Shown here piece by piece: positions 16,522-26,126 of a stretch of 64,000 nucleotides of DNA. Source of the DNA: Selenomonas sp. AE3005. Lineage in GTDB: Bacteria > Bacillota > Negativicutes > Selenomonadales > Selenomonadaceae. The translations under genes and the position numbers were made by a program. The notes beneath the pieces are model-generated. The model saw only the letters and a list, made by a program, of their open reading frames with translations, was not told where the DNA came from and did not search any database. Numbering within the stretch: position 1 is the stretch's first letter; the number at the start of each line of letters is the position of its first letter. The stretch is taken from contig NZ_JMME01000001.1 of NCBI RefSeq assembly GCF_000686945.1, positions 415,854-479,853 on the forward strand. Direction: 5' to 3'.

Positions 16522-17759
16522 TTTAACCTGTCACCTTGCATTCTCTGATAGATTTTTATTTGTTCCGCACGGACCCAGGCCCCGATTGCCGGTCCTTTGA
16601 GGCCTGCCGGAGCCAGTTTTCCGTTTACCTGCTGCATTCTGCTTATCAACGACTCGGCTTGTTCCAGATAAGACGGCAGGCTATGATGGTCCGCCCGGAT
16701 AACGGCCTGAAAATCTGCTACGGCTAAGGGAGCAGCTGCGATATCCAATAGCAGTTCGACGATTTTCCCTGGCTTTTCCAGCCGCGGGGCACGCATATGC
16801 TGACGAATGACAAACAGGCCTGCCTGCAGGAATTTTTTAGGCATGGTCATTCGCTTATTCCAGGCGTGCAAAACATCTATACCCTTGGATTCATGACCGT
16901 AATGATGCGGCAGCATCGCCTGCGGTGTCCTGCCCTTGCCCAGGTCATGTACAAGACCGCAGAATCTGGCTAAAACAGATTCTGTTTCTGCGGCCACAGT
17001 GTCAACGACCAACATTGTATGGGCAAAAGCATCGCCTTCAGGATGAAAAGCCTGTGGCTGTGTCTTGCCAATAAGGGCCTGCAGTTCCGGAAAGGTTACA
17101 GACAACAAATCTGTCTCGGCCAGAGCCCGGAAAAACAGCGATGGCTGCGGACTAGCCAATGCACGCAGCATTTCCTGCCACAAGCGTTCCGTTGGTTCAG
17201 CAGCCAGTTCAGTGCGGCACTCCTGCATAGCCGCTTTGATTTCCGGCGATAAGACAAAACCAAATTCCGCCCCCTGCCTGGCCGCCCGCAACGCCCGTAC
17301 CGGGTCCTCAGCAAAGTGTTTTGATACGGGACGCAGTACACCTGCAGCCAGGTCAGCCCGTCCATTAAACGGGTCATATATCTGCCCTTCCGGCAGTTCC
17401 ATAGCCATACTGTTAATGGTCGTATCGCGGCGGAATAAATCCTCCTCCAGTGTCACCTCACGGCTGTAATCGACTTTAAAGCCCCGATAGCCCTGGCCAT
17501 TCTTCTCCTCTTTGCGGGCAAAAGCCACTTCCGCATATTGACCGTCAATTGTTACCAGATAAACAGGAAATGATTTTCCCACTCTTTTGGCGTCCGGAAA
17601 AATCCGCTGAAAATCAGCCTCGGTAATATTGCAGACCAAATAATCCTTATCATGGGGCGTCACCTGACGCAGATAATCGCGTACCCAGCCGCCGACAATA
17701 AAAATCCTGGCGCCTGCTGCCCGCAGGTTGTTTACAAATACTGTTTCTGTCATTTTCAT
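16518..17759 (-). CDS. cca: CCA-adding tRNA nucleotidyltransferase with HD domain
   Basis: Adds or repairs the 3' CCA of tRNAs. Class II nucleotidyltransferase head with IFIVGGWVRD, the metal-binding pair in HDKDYLV, and the DLFRRDTTINSMA motif. After the neck domain comes an HD domain (HTMLVVD, LVHDLGKG), giving an E. coli Cca-like architecture of 413 residues. ATG at 17759 is used in preference to the GTG immediately before it. It begins a three-gene unit with the SGNH hydrolase and the AsmA-like protein. Confidence 0.93.
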   Translation of the reverse strand: MKMTETVFVNNLRAAGARIFIVGGWVRDYLRQVTPHDKDYLVCNITEADFQRIFPDAKRVGKSFPVYLVTIDGQYAEVAFARKEEKNGQGYRGFKVDYSREVTLEEDLFRRDTTINSMAMELPEGQIYDPFNGRADLAAGVLRPVSKHFAEDPVRALRAARQGAEFGFVLSPEIKAAMQECRTELAAEPTERLWQEMLRALASPQPSLFFRALAETDLLSVTFPELQALIGKTQPQAFHPEGDAFAHTMLVVDTVAAETESVLARFCGLVHDLGKGRTPQAMLPHHYGHESKGIDVLHAWNKRMTMPKKFLQAGLFVIRQHMRAPRLEKPGKIVELLLDIAAAPLAVADFQAVIRADHHSLPSYLEQAESLISRMQQVNGKLAPAGLKGPAIGAWVRAEQIKIYQRMQGDRLK

Positions 17760-17770
17760 CACAACTCACA

Positions 17771-17796
17771 AAAGCCTCCCCAGACGGGGAGGCTTT
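17771..17796 (-). terminator. Hairpin terminator downstream of thrB
   Basis: Perfect 11-bp GC-rich stem (17771-17781 with 17786-17796) followed by TTTTGTG on the minus strand, 3 bp after the thrB stop and just upstream of cca. Confidence 0.8.
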
Positions 17797-17799
17797 ATC

Positions 17800-18732
17800 T
17801 CATTTATCATTTAATATATGCGCTCCGCGTGTATCCAAATCTAATATCATAATATCAGACTTTACGCCATGACGCAAAAAACATTCCTGCATTGCCTTTC
17901 CTACAGCCTCTTCCACATGATGACGCTGCAAGGTATAAGCTATCAGGCAGGGACCGGCACCGCTAAGGCTGGCACCTAAGGCTCCTGCTTTGCGGGCTGC
18001 GGCAAAAACATCATACATTCCCGGAATCAGCGGGGCACGATATGGCTGATGCAAAGCGTCCTCAAAGACATTCTTTAAGAACTTTTCGTTGCCCTTGCAC
18101 AAGGCAGCCACGAGCATACCAGCCCGGCCAATATTATTTATGGCGTCCTTCAGGGATACTTTTTCCGGCAAAACCTCACGCGCTTTGCGTGTCGATAACG
18201 GGAAATCAGGAACCGCCACGACTAATTTAAGCCGCAGTTTGGGAATGAAAGTGAAACACTCTACCTCACCCCTGGTTACTGTACTGACCGTAAAGCCACC
18301 ATAAATGGCCGGCGCCACATTATCCGGATGACCTTCGATATCCGTGGCAAACTGCAGCAACTCCCGCCGGCTGAAACGATTATCCAGCAGGATATTAGCT
18401 GCTTTAAGACCGGCTACGATGGCCGTCGCGCTGCTGCCCAGTCCCCGGGAAAGCGGCACTTGATTTTCCATATGAATAACCGCACCCGGATACTTTTTTT
18501 CCATATGCGCCTGTTTTAACAGATACTGCACAGCACGCCAGACTATATTACGTTCGTCCACCGGTATATTCTGCGCCCCTGCTCCTTTGATGGTTATCTG
18601 ACAGCCGGGTTCCGTTGTCAGGCGCAGCTGCAAATCATTATAGACCGTACAGGCAAGTCCGATGGAATCAAAGCCCGGCCCGCAGTTGGCACTGGTTCCC
18701 GGAACCCGTACCCAAATACTACGACTATCCAA
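17800..18732 (-). CDS. thrB: Homoserine kinase
   Basis: Phosphorylates homoserine for threonine synthesis. GHMP-kinase fold of 310 residues, with the N-terminal motif VPGTSANCGPGFDSIG and the ATP-binding motif PLSRGLGSSATAIVAGL, plus SLSGAGPCLIAY near the C-terminus. It follows hom by 4 bp and is closed by a terminator. The set is ACT regulator, hom, thrB; thrC is not in this window. Confidence 0.96.
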   Translation of the reverse strand: MDSRSIWVRVPGTSANCGPGFDSIGLACTVYNDLQLRLTTEPGCQITIKGAGAQNIPVDERNIVWRAVQYLLKQAHMEKKYPGAVIHMENQVPLSRGLGSSATAIVAGLKAANILLDNRFSRRELLQFATDIEGHPDNVAPAIYGGFTVSTVTRGEVECFTFIPKLRLKLVVAVPDFPLSTRKAREVLPEKVSLKDAINNIGRAGMLVAALCKGNEKFLKNVFEDALHQPYRAPLIPGMYDVFAAARKAGALGASLSGAGPCLIAYTLQRHHVEEAVGKAMQECFLRHGVKSDIMILDLDTRGAHILNDK

Positions 18733-18736
18733 GCGC

Positions 18737-20035
18737 TTACCCCCGTTCCTGTTCTACACGGATAACACTGCGAATTTCATCGACTACGTCCAAAGCCGCC
18801 AGCGCTGACAGGGCGGCCTGCATCTGTGCATGCTCTACGCGGTGCGTGATAGCCACAATTTCTGCATGGTCGACCACATTGCGCTGCGTCTGAATTACCG
18901 ATTCCAGGCTGACCCCGGCATTACCAAAGGCCGTAGCGACATAGCCCAGTACGCCCGGCTTATCATCAACCAGCAGCCGCACATAATAGGACGATTCCGT
19001 TTTATCCAGCGGACAAAGCGGCTTATCTTCATAGCAGGTGCAAAGTACCCGGCCAAAAGTCCCTCGGACAATATCACGGGAAACATCAATAATATCGGAA
19101 ACAACAGCCGACGCCGTGGGCAGTGAACCTGCCCCCTGCCCATAGAACATAGCCTCGCCAATGGCATTGCCCCGAACAAAAATCGCGTTAAATACACCAT
19201 TTACCGACGCCAGCGGATGTTCCTTCGGCAGGAATACAGGATGGACACGCACGTCCACACCAAGCTCGGGAATATCCTTACCCACAGCCAGCAATTTTAT
19301 CACATACCCCAGGTTTCTGGCGTAATCAATATCATCAGGCGTAATCTTCGTAATGCCTTCCACAGATACGTCTTTTAACTCTACTCTGGTATTAAAAGCA
19401 AGCGAGGCCAAAATTGCCGCCTTGCGGGCAGCATCCAAGCCGTCTACATCGGCCGAAGGATTAGCCTCCGCATAACCTTTTTCCTGAGCCTCTTTCAGTA
19501 CACTATCATAATCACTGCCGCACTCAGTCATTTTCGTCAGCATGTAATTAGTAGTGCCGTTGACAATGCCCATTATCTCCGTTACCTGATTGGCAGTCAG
19601 GCACTGTTTTAAAGGAGTGATAATAGGAATGCCGCCGCCGACACTGGCCTCAAAGAGAAAATCCACATTCTTTTCTTCAGCCATGGCAAACATCTCTTTG
19701 CCGAACTGGGCCACAACATCCTTATTCGCGGTGACTACACTTTTACCAGCCGCCATGGCCTTAAGCATGTAGTCCTTGGCAGGATTAAGTCCCCCCATGA
19801 GTTCGACCACAATATCGATTTCCTTATCATTTAAGATATCATCGATATTGGTAGTCACCTTATAACCATCTAAAAAAGGGCGTACCTTGCTGGAATCACG
19901 CACGAGCACCTGCTGCACCTGCAGCTCTGCGCCAACGCGTTCAGTAATTTGCCGGCGGTTCATCTCTAAAACTTTGATGACGCCCGAACCAACTGTTCCA
20001 GCGCCAAGGATTCCGATCTTAATAACCTTCTGCAT
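18737..20035 (-). CDS. hom: Homoserine dehydrogenase with C-terminal ACT domain
   Basis: Reduces aspartate semialdehyde to homoserine. NAD(P)-binding motif GILGAGTVGSGV is at the N-terminus, the catalytic/homoserine segment (QEKGYAEANPSADVDGLDAA) is in the middle, and the C-terminal ACT domain (VRLLVDDKPGVLGYVATAF) suggests feedback control by threonine. ATG at 20035 lies 8 nt after AAAGGGG; the longer GTG start at 20044 is less likely. It is preceded by a separate ACT protein. Confidence 0.97.
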   Translation of the reverse strand: MQKVIKIGILGAGTVGSGVIKVLEMNRRQITERVGAELQVQQVLVRDSSKVRPFLDGYKVTTNIDDILNDKEIDIVVELMGGLNPAKDYMLKAMAAGKSVVTANKDVVAQFGKEMFAMAEEKNVDFLFEASVGGGIPIITPLKQCLTANQVTEIMGIVNGTTNYMLTKMTECGSDYDSVLKEAQEKGYAEANPSADVDGLDAARKAAILASLAFNTRVELKDVSVEGITKITPDDIDYARNLGYVIKLLAVGKDIPELGVDVRVHPVFLPKEHPLASVNGVFNAIFVRGNAIGEAMFYGQGAGSLPTASAVVSDIIDVSRDIVRGTFGRVLCTCYEDKPLCPLDKTESSYYVRLLVDDKPGVLGYVATAFGNAGVSLESVIQTQRNVVDHAEIVAITHRVEHAQMQAALSALAALDVVDEIRSVIRVEQERG

Positions 20036-20059
20036 GTGGTACACCCCTTTTTAATTTGC

Positions 20060-20509
20060 TTATGCCTGTCCGAGAACTTCCAAACGCTTTACGCCATCTA
20101 CCATGCGCAGTTTATCCAGGAGCGCCTCCAAATCTACGCTGAGATTCATGGTCTCAATGGATACCGTGGCATTGGCCACCCCCTGCAAGGGAATGCCCTG
20201 GTTGATGGTCATAACGCTGCCGGAATCGGCAGAAATCGTCTTCAGCACATTGGACAGTACACCTTTTTTGTGTTCCAGCAGGAAAGTCAACGTGACAATC
20301 TTATTCTGGCTGGCTTCATAGAAGGGGAATACATAATCCTTATACTTGTAATAAGCACTACGGGACAATTCCATCTTTTCTACAGCTTCATTGATGGTGC
20401 GTGCGTCACCACGCTTAAGCATTTCTTTAACTTTGATAGTCTTTTTTATAGCTTCCGGGAGAATTTCTTCACGGACAAGGAAAAAACCACTTTTCTGTTC
20501 GTTCATCAT
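20060..20509 (-). CDS. ACT domain-containing protein (UPF0735/PheB type)
   Basis: 149 residues: an N-terminal helical part with an HTH-like segment (TINEAVEKMELSRSAYYKYKD) and a C-terminal ACT domain (FLLEHKKGVLSNVLKTISADSG). This matches the PheB/UPF0735 family often found beside hom in Firmicutes; an amino-acid-sensing regulatory role is likely but unproven. ATG at 20509 (or the adjacent ATG at 20506) follows GGAGGCGTA, while upstream in-frame codons lie before this site. It has its own promoter. Confidence 0.88.
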   Translation of the reverse strand: MMNEQKSGFFLVREEILPEAIKKTIKVKEMLKRGDARTINEAVEKMELSRSAYYKYKDYVFPFYEASQNKIVTLTFLLEHKKGVLSNVLKTISADSGSVMTINQGIPLQGVANATVSIETMNLSVDLEALLDKLRMVDGVKRLEVLGQA

Positions 20510-20546
20510 TACGCCTCCAATGGATAATATTCTACTGACAAAAGAT

Positions 20547-20576
20547 AGTATACCATACGTTGTATACATTTGTCAC
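20547..20576 (-). promoter_or_regulatory. Predicted promoter of the ACT-hom-thrB operon
   Basis: Minus strand: -35 GTGACA (20571-20576), 18-nt spacer, -10 TATACT (20547-20552), about 38 nt before the start codon. The sequence GTATAC recurs in and beside the spacer. Confidence 0.6.
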
Positions 20577-20668
20577 TTATAAATTTTACAAACGTCTACA
20601 TTACCCATACTTTTTTTACGTTAATTGTATCATTTGAGCTAAAATAATAGTATATTTAACACATTTTA

Positions 20669-21265
20669 TTAGCTTTTAGCTGCCTTTATTTTACTTTCAG
20701 TACCATTTAAAAGACGGCCAATATTGGCATGATGACGAATAATGATAAAGGCTGCCGCCAAAACACCAAAGAGAATAAACGGCAGTTCATAACCCAGCAG
20801 CCAGGCCAGCAGCGGTACACAAGCTGCAGCCACCATCGAACCTAAGGAAACATACCCCGTAATCTTCACAATGGCCAGCCAGATAAGGAATACAATCAGG
20901 GCTGGCAGAGGCATCAGTACTACCATAACACCCAGGCCCGTAGCTACACCTTTGCCGCCTTTGAACTTCAGGAACAACGAACAGGAATGCCCCACGATGG
21001 CCAAAATGCCACAGATAATCATAAATACAGGTGTACCTACCAGCAGGGAACCGGCGTAAACACTGACAGCTCCCTTGGCAAAATCCAGCAGGAAAATTGC
21101 CGTACCGGCAGTTTTGCCCAGTGTACGCCAGGCATTAGTAGCCCCGATATTTTTACTGCCATGCTCACGCAAGTCCGTATGCCAAAAAACTTTTCCGAGC
21201 CAAAGGCCATTGGGAATCGAGCCCAGAATATAAGCCAGTATTCCTGCTATAAGCATATTTTCCAT
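20669..21265 (-). CDS. plsY: Acyl-phosphate:glycerol-3-phosphate acyltransferase
   Basis: Integral membrane enzyme making lysophosphatidic acid from acyl-phosphate and glycerol-3-phosphate. It has 198 residues with several membrane segments and the conserved motifs LGSIPNGLWLG, HGSKNIGATNAWRTLG and FKGGKGVATGLGV. It starts in the stop codon of der (TGATG), the usual der-plsY order in Firmicutes. Confidence 0.97.
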   Translation of the reverse strand: MENMLIAGILAYILGSIPNGLWLGKVFWHTDLREHGSKNIGATNAWRTLGKTAGTAIFLLDFAKGAVSVYAGSLLVGTPVFMIICGILAIVGHSCSLFLKFKGGKGVATGLGVMVVLMPLPALIVFLIWLAIVKITGYVSLGSMVAAACVPLLAWLLGYELPFILFGVLAAAFIIIRHHANIGRLLNGTESKIKAAKS

Positions 21266-22596
21266 CAGTAATCCTCCTCCTCGTCACGTGCCCGTACAAT
21301 CAGACGTATAGGCGTTCCCTCGAAACCATACATTTCACGCAGGCGGTTTTCAATAAACCGCAGATAGGAGAAGTGCATAAGTTCCGGGTCATTGACGAAG
21401 ATGATGAACTTCGGCGGTTTGATATCGGCCTGCGTCATAAAGAGAATCTTTAAGCGGCGGCCACGGTGCATCGGCGGCGGATTGATGGATACCGCATCGC
21501 GTATGAGTTCGTTAAGGACGCTGGTCTTGATACGCATGGACTGCTGTTCAGCCACGTATTTAACCAGTTCCGTCACACGGCCGACGCGCTGACCGGTCAG
21601 TGCCGACGCATAGAGTACCGGAGCATATTGCAGAAAACCAATTTCCTCACGCAAATCTTCAGTAAAGCGCAGGGTTGACTTGTCATCTTTTTCAGGATAA
21701 ATATCCCACTTGTTGACAACAATCACTACGCCCTTACCGGACTCATGCGCATAACCGGCAATCTTCTTATCCTGTTCGGTGATACCTTCAAATGCGTTAA
21801 TTACCATCAGCACAACATCGGCACGGTCGATAGCACGCAGGGAACGCATCACGCTGTACCGCTCTACCGGTTCATCAATCTTGCCGCGGCGGCGCATACC
21901 GGCCGTGTCAATCAGCATAAACTTCATATCGTCTTTGACGAAATGCGTGTCAATGGCATCACGGGTGGTGCCGGCCACATCACTGACGATAACTCGTTCT
22001 TCGCCAAGCAGCTGGTTAACGAGCGAGGACTTGCCGACATTCGGACGGCCGATAACGGCAATACTGATTTCGTCCTCGTCCTTTTCTTCCGGCACTTCTT
22101 CGGGGAAGGCCGCTACGATAGCGTCCAGCAGGTCGCCCAGATTCATGACGTTGGTAGCCGACAGGGGAATCGGGTCACCCAGGCCCAGATTATAGAACTC
22201 ATAAATGTTCATTTCGAGCTGGGGGCTGTCAATTTTATTGACACCCAGGATTACCGGCTTTTTCGTATTGCGCAGAATCTTGGCCACTTCTTCATCAGAG
22301 GTTGTCAGACCTGCCCGGCCATCAACCAGGAAGAGAATTACATCCGCCTCTTCCATGGCTATTTCCGCCTGGCTGCGCATGGATTTTAAAATATGGTTGC
22401 TCTCATCAAATTCGATACCACCGGTATCAATCATGGTAAACTCATGGTTCAGCCATTCTGCGTCCAGATAAATTCTGTCCCGGGTAACGCCGGGCATATC
22501 GTCAACGATGGAAACACGTTTCTTGCCAATCTGATTAAACAGCGTGGACTTGCCCACATTTGGGCGTCCGACGATGGCAACGATAGGTTTGCTCAT
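21265..22596 (-). CDS. der: Ribosome biogenesis GTPase Der (EngA)
   Basis: Tandem-GTPase factor for 50S subunit maturation. 443 residues: two G domains with P-loops [12 protein letters not shown] (about residue 8) and [12 protein letters not shown] (about 183), G3 motifs DTGG and DTAGM, NKID and NKWD as G4, and a C-terminal KH-like domain ([20 protein letters not shown]). It lies downstream of the DUF512 protein, a common Firmicute neighbourhood. Confidence 0.98.
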   Translation of the reverse strand: MSKPIVAIVGRPNVGKSTLFNQIGKKRVSIVDDMPGVTRDRIYLDAEWLNHEFTMIDTGGIEFDESNHILKSMRSQAEIAMEEADVILFLVDGRAGLTTSDEEVAKILRNTKKPVILGVNKIDSPQLEMNIYEFYNLGLGDPIPLSATNVMNLGDLLDAIVAAFPEEVPEEKDEDEISIAVIGRPNVGKSSLVNQLLGEERVIVSDVAGTTRDAIDTHFVKDDMKFMLIDTAGMRRRGKIDEPVERYSVMRSLRAIDRADVVLMVINAFEGITEQDKKIAGYAHESGKGVVIVVNKWDIYPEKDDKSTLRFTEDLREEIGFLQYAPVLYASALTGQRVGRVTELVKYVAEQQSMRIKTSVLNELIRDAVSINPPPMHRGRRLKILFMTQADIKPPKFIIFVNDPELMHFSYLRFIENRLREMYGFEGTPIRLIVRARDEEEDY

Positions 22597-22617
22597 TGTC
22601 AGCCTTCTTTCTTGTAC

Positions 22618-24024
22618 TTATTCCACAGGTTTCGTATAACCTGCATTACTCTGCCAGGTATAGGCAGTTTCGCCGCTGCGGTTCTTATGATAATTTGACC
22701 AGTCAGTAAGTGCATGGTAGTAATCTGCCCCACCTTGCACCGGTTCTACGCGGATATCCCGGAAATGCGCGGCAAATTCCTGCAGGCTCATATCGTCAAG
22801 GAAGATATCCTCCCCCGCCCTAAGTGCCGGTTCGGGGATAATCAGTGCCTGCCGCTTATCACCTTCAGGCATAGCCTGCAAGGTATCGATAATATCTTGC
22901 GCTGTCAAAAGTCCCGATACATTGACCGTCGAACCAAAATGCTTATTCTCCACAGGGACAATACGCACCTGCAAATTGCGGACATGCAGGGACTTAGCCA
23001 ATTTTTCCAAAACCGGCGCAACAGCGGTTCCCGTAACCACATCAATCACAAATGGTTCGTCGTAGCCGTCTGACATGTCAAAATCCTGACATGTCATTTC
23101 CCAGTCATTGATAAAACTGCGCGTCAGGCCAATGCCATTATCGAGCTGCGGAAAGCCGTCATAGAAATCCGTAGGCGGTACGTCACGCCCGGCCAGGAAG
23201 TAAAATTCATCTCCCAGATAGAGGAAAGTACGGCCTTCTTCCTGCTGAAATTTACGCTGCCACTGCTCGACCATATCAATAACCTTGCCGGCACTTTCCC
23301 GGTCAAACTGCTGCAGGGGATACGGGTCAGTGCGGTATTTGGTGATACCCACAGGCACTATAGCCATGGACAGGGCATGCGGACGTCGGGCGGCGATTTC
23401 GCGAATAGAACGTTCCAATTCTTCGCCGTCATTAAGGCCTGCGCAGAGCACAATCTGCGTATGGTATTCAGCGCCGGCCTTTTCCAGATTTTCGAGCTGC
23501 TCGGTAATCCGCGCCGCCCCCTTGCAGCGCAGCATCTGGGCCCTGAGTTCCGGATTCATACACTGCACTGATACATAAAGCGGTGACAGATGGAACTGCT
23601 CAATCCGCTTAAAATCTGCCGGCCCCATATTGGTCATGGTCACAAAGTTACCATAGAGGAAGGACAGGCGGTAATCATCATCTTTAATCGACAGGCTGTC
23701 CCGCATATCCGGGGCAATCATATTGACAAAGCAGAAATAGCAGTTATTGGCACATTTGCGAATGCCGTCAAATACTGCCGACTCAAACTCCACACCGAGT
23801 TCTTCATCAAAATCCTTGTCAAAGGAAATGATTTCCCGGTCACCATCGGCATGTTCTACCAGCAGGTCAATTTCTTCATCGGCCATGGCAAAACTCACAT
23901 CAATAATATCACGCAGTGGCTGCTCATTGATGGCGATGATTTTATCGCCGGGAGCCAGCTCCAGTTCTTCAGCCAGACTCCCCTCATTTACTCGGGAAAT
24001 TATCCCCGCGTATTCCTTTCTCAT
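22618..24024 (-). CDS. PDZ / radical-SAM-like DUF512 protein
   Basis: 468 residues. An N-terminal PDZ-like domain (SRVNEGSLAEELELAPGDKI) is followed by a radical-SAM-type region with CANNCYFC (Cys spacing C-x3-C-x2-C), then a C-terminal DUF512 domain. This architecture is conserved next to der in Firmicutes and Cyanobacteria; an iron-sulfur enzyme acting on the ribosome or on lipid metabolism has been suggested by neighbourhood only. Its reaction is unknown. Confidence 0.9.
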   Translation of the reverse strand: MRKEYAGIISRVNEGSLAEELELAPGDKIIAINEQPLRDIIDVSFAMADEEIDLLVEHADGDREIISFDKDFDEELGVEFESAVFDGIRKCANNCYFCFVNMIAPDMRDSLSIKDDDYRLSFLYGNFVTMTNMGPADFKRIEQFHLSPLYVSVQCMNPELRAQMLRCKGAARITEQLENLEKAGAEYHTQIVLCAGLNDGEELERSIREIAARRPHALSMAIVPVGITKYRTDPYPLQQFDRESAGKVIDMVEQWQRKFQQEEGRTFLYLGDEFYFLAGRDVPPTDFYDGFPQLDNGIGLTRSFINDWEMTCQDFDMSDGYDEPFVIDVVTGTAVAPVLEKLAKSLHVRNLQVRIVPVENKHFGSTVNVSGLLTAQDIIDTLQAMPEGDKRQALIIPEPALRAGEDIFLDDMSLQEFAAHFRDIRVEPVQGGADYYHALTDWSNYHKNRSGETAYTWQSNAGYTKPVE

Positions 24025-24063
24025 ATATTTATATCTCTTTCATTCTAGTTCTAATTAAACAAA

Positions 24064-24086
24064 GGAGTGATGGAAAACATCACTCC
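24064..24086 (-). terminator. Hairpin terminator after rpsA
   Basis: Perfect stem GGAGTGATG (24064-24072) with CATCACTCC (24078-24086), followed on the minus strand by TTTGTTTAATT. Confidence 0.75.
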
Positions 24087-24117
24087 CCTGAGTTTATTCA
24101 TTTATTTAGCTAAGCTC

Positions 24118-25182
24118 TTAGTTAGCTTTCGTGATGGACAGCGAAATGCGTTTACGCTTCGTGTCGATGCGCAGAACCTTAACCTTAACTTCATCGCCAA
24201 CATGAACAGCCTCATCAGCACGTTCAATGCGCTTTTCAGCCAATTCACCCATCGGAATCAGGCCATCAAAGCCCGGTTCGATTTCCATGAAAGCACCGAA
24301 ATCAGTCAGTTTGATGATTTTGCCTTCAATGATGTCGCCTTCAGCATACTTTTCAGCATTATCGAGCCACGGATCACGCATGGTGTCTTTTACGGACAGG
24401 GAAATGCGCTTTGCATCCTGGTCGATGCTCTTAACGTAAACATCGAGTTCCTGACCAACTTCGAGGACATCAGACGGATGCTTAACACGGTTCCAAGCCA
24501 GGTCGGAGATATGTGCCAAACCATCTACGCCGCCGATATCGATGAATGCACCGTAGTCAACGATACGCTTAACGGTTCCGCGAACCACCGTATCAGCCTG
24601 CAGATTGGAGAATACTTCGTCTTCCTTCTCAGCACGTACAGCCTCGAGGAGCTTACGGCGGGAAAGAACGAGACGCTGCTTGTGAACATCGATTTCGATG
24701 ATTTCACATTCAACAGTCTGGCCAACATATACAGACAGATCCTTCACGAAGTGAAGTTCCATCTGGGAGGCCGGAATGAAACCACGGAGACCGTTAACGG
24801 AGGCAACGAGGCCGCCCTTAACAACCTGGTTAATCTGAGCCTGAACGGTTTCGCCGCGTTCCATGATAGCTTCCATATCTTTCCAGGCAACCATGCGGTC
24901 AGCTTTCACCTTGGAAAGGATACCGCCGTTGTCGCCGCCCAGGGAAACGATGTAAACATCGATTTTGTCGCCAACTTTTACTACGTCCTCAGCGGACTCC
25001 GGAGCCGGGTAAGCCAGCTCGCGCTTCGGAATAGCAATTTCCTGCTTGTATCCGATATCAACATAGGCCTCATCACGGGAAACCTGGATAACTTCACCGG
25101 TTACAACGGTGCGCTCCTGGATATCCGGCATTGCATTTTCAGCCTCTGCTAAGAGTTCTTCCATATTCATCTGTTCTGACAC
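24118..25182 (-). CDS. rpsA: 30S ribosomal protein S1 homologue (four S1 repeats)
   Basis: RNA-binding protein of 354 residues with four consecutive S1/OB repeats beginning near residues 22, 105, 190 and 275 (for example VRGTVKRIVDYGAFIDIGGVDG and EGKIIKLTDFGAFMEI). This is the Firmicute-type shorter S1, acting in translation initiation. The start is GTG at 25182, 10 nt after AAGGAGG, which itself lies inside ispH; the reading frames overlap by 16 bp. In many Firmicutes IspH and S1 are fused or adjacent; here they are separate, overlapping genes. Confidence 0.94.
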   Translation of the reverse strand: MSEQMNMEELLAEAENAMPDIQERTVVTGEVIQVSRDEAYVDIGYKQEIAIPKRELAYPAPESAEDVVKVGDKIDVYIVSLGGDNGGILSKVKADRMVAWKDMEAIMERGETVQAQINQVVKGGLVASVNGLRGFIPASQMELHFVKDLSVYVGQTVECEIIEIDVHKQRLVLSRRKLLEAVRAEKEDEVFSNLQADTVVRGTVKRIVDYGAFIDIGGVDGLAHISDLAWNRVKHPSDVLEVGQELDVYVKSIDQDAKRISLSVKDTMRDPWLDNAEKYAEGDIIEGKIIKLTDFGAFMEIEPGFDGLIPMGELAEKRIERADEAVHVGDEVKVKVLRIDTKRKRISLSITKAN

Positions 25183-25994
25183 TTTTTATATACCTCCTTG
25201 ATAATCCAGTCAGGTGTTGATGCACCTGCTGTAATACCAATTTTTTCAATTTTATCAAACCACTCGTCCTGCAGTTCCTCTGCAGTTTCGATGTGGTAAG
25301 TTAAGCATTTTTCTTCGCAAATCCGCGCTAGTCGCGTGGTGTTGGCACTGTTTTTACCGCCAATCACCAGCATTAAATCGACCTTAGCCGCCAAAGCCAA
25401 AGCTGCTGCCTGCCGCTGATCTGTAGCTGTACAAATGGTGCGCTGTATGCGTATATCACGGGACTTTTCCAATAACCGTGACACAATCTGCTTGAATTTA
25501 GCACCGGAGAATGTCGTCTGACATACAATCCCTAACTTAGCGCAGGAATGTAATGCCTCTGCCTCTTCCTCTGTCTCCACAATTGCCGCTTTACCGTCAG
25601 ACCATTCAAAAATACTGTGGACCTCCGGATGACGCTTTTCACCGATAATGACAACACTATAGCCATCATCAACCAGCGCTTTTGCGGAAAGCTGTGCTTT
25701 TTTTACATGAGGACAAGTCGCATCCACCAGTTCAAGCCCGCGTTTTTTCGCCTCGGCGTAAATCTTCGGACCTACACCATGCGAACGAATTATTATCGTC
25801 CCTTCGTCCATCTCCGCCAATTCGTCAACAGTACCAACGCCCTCATTTCGCAAGCGTTCCACCATCTGCGGATTATGAATTATCGGTCCCAGTGTGCAGG
25901 CTTTGCCATCTGAAGAAGCATTCTCTTGAGCGATGGTTATGGCGCGCTTTACACCATAACAAAAGCCTAGATAATCTGCTAAAATGACTTCCAT
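25167..25994 (-). CDS. ispH: 4-hydroxy-3-methylbut-2-enyl diphosphate reductase
   Basis: Last step of the MEP isoprenoid pathway, producing IPP and DMAPP with a 4Fe-4S cluster. 275 residues; the three cluster cysteines are in GFCYGVKRA (Cys12), ATCPHV and TICTATDQRQ, with the substrate His motifs IIHNPQ and RSHGVG. Its 3' end carries the ribosome binding site for rpsA, so the two are translationally linked. Promoter at 26064-26093. Confidence 0.97.
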   Translation of the reverse strand: MEVILADYLGFCYGVKRAITIAQENASSDGKACTLGPIIHNPQMVERLRNEGVGTVDELAEMDEGTIIIRSHGVGPKIYAEAKKRGLELVDATCPHVKKAQLSAKALVDDGYSVVIIGEKRHPEVHSIFEWSDGKAAIVETEEEAEALHSCAKLGIVCQTTFSGAKFKQIVSRLLEKSRDIRIQRTICTATDQRQAAALALAAKVDLMLVIGGKNSANTTRLARICEEKCLTYHIETAEELQDEWFDKIEKIGITAGASTPDWIIKEVYKKCQNR

Positions 25995-26063
25995 ACATCA
26001 ACCACCATAATTTAATTATGCGAAATTGGTATAGGACATACCCTTTTTCACAATCTATCATAC

Positions 26064-26093
26064 ATAATAGCATAGCCAGACGGCATTTGGCAA
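26064..26093 (-). promoter_or_regulatory. Predicted promoter of ispH-rpsA
   Basis: Minus strand: -35 TTGCCA (26088-26093), 18-nt spacer, -10 TATTAT (26064-26069). The leader is about 60 nt long. Confidence 0.6.
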
Positions 26094-26126
26094 GAAAATT
26101 TTTGACAATTGACCTTTATTTTTTTG

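Noticed and set aside
24067..25152. 361-codon plus-strand open frame opposite rpsA
   Set aside because: Shadow of four S1 repeats; no domain and no initiation signals.
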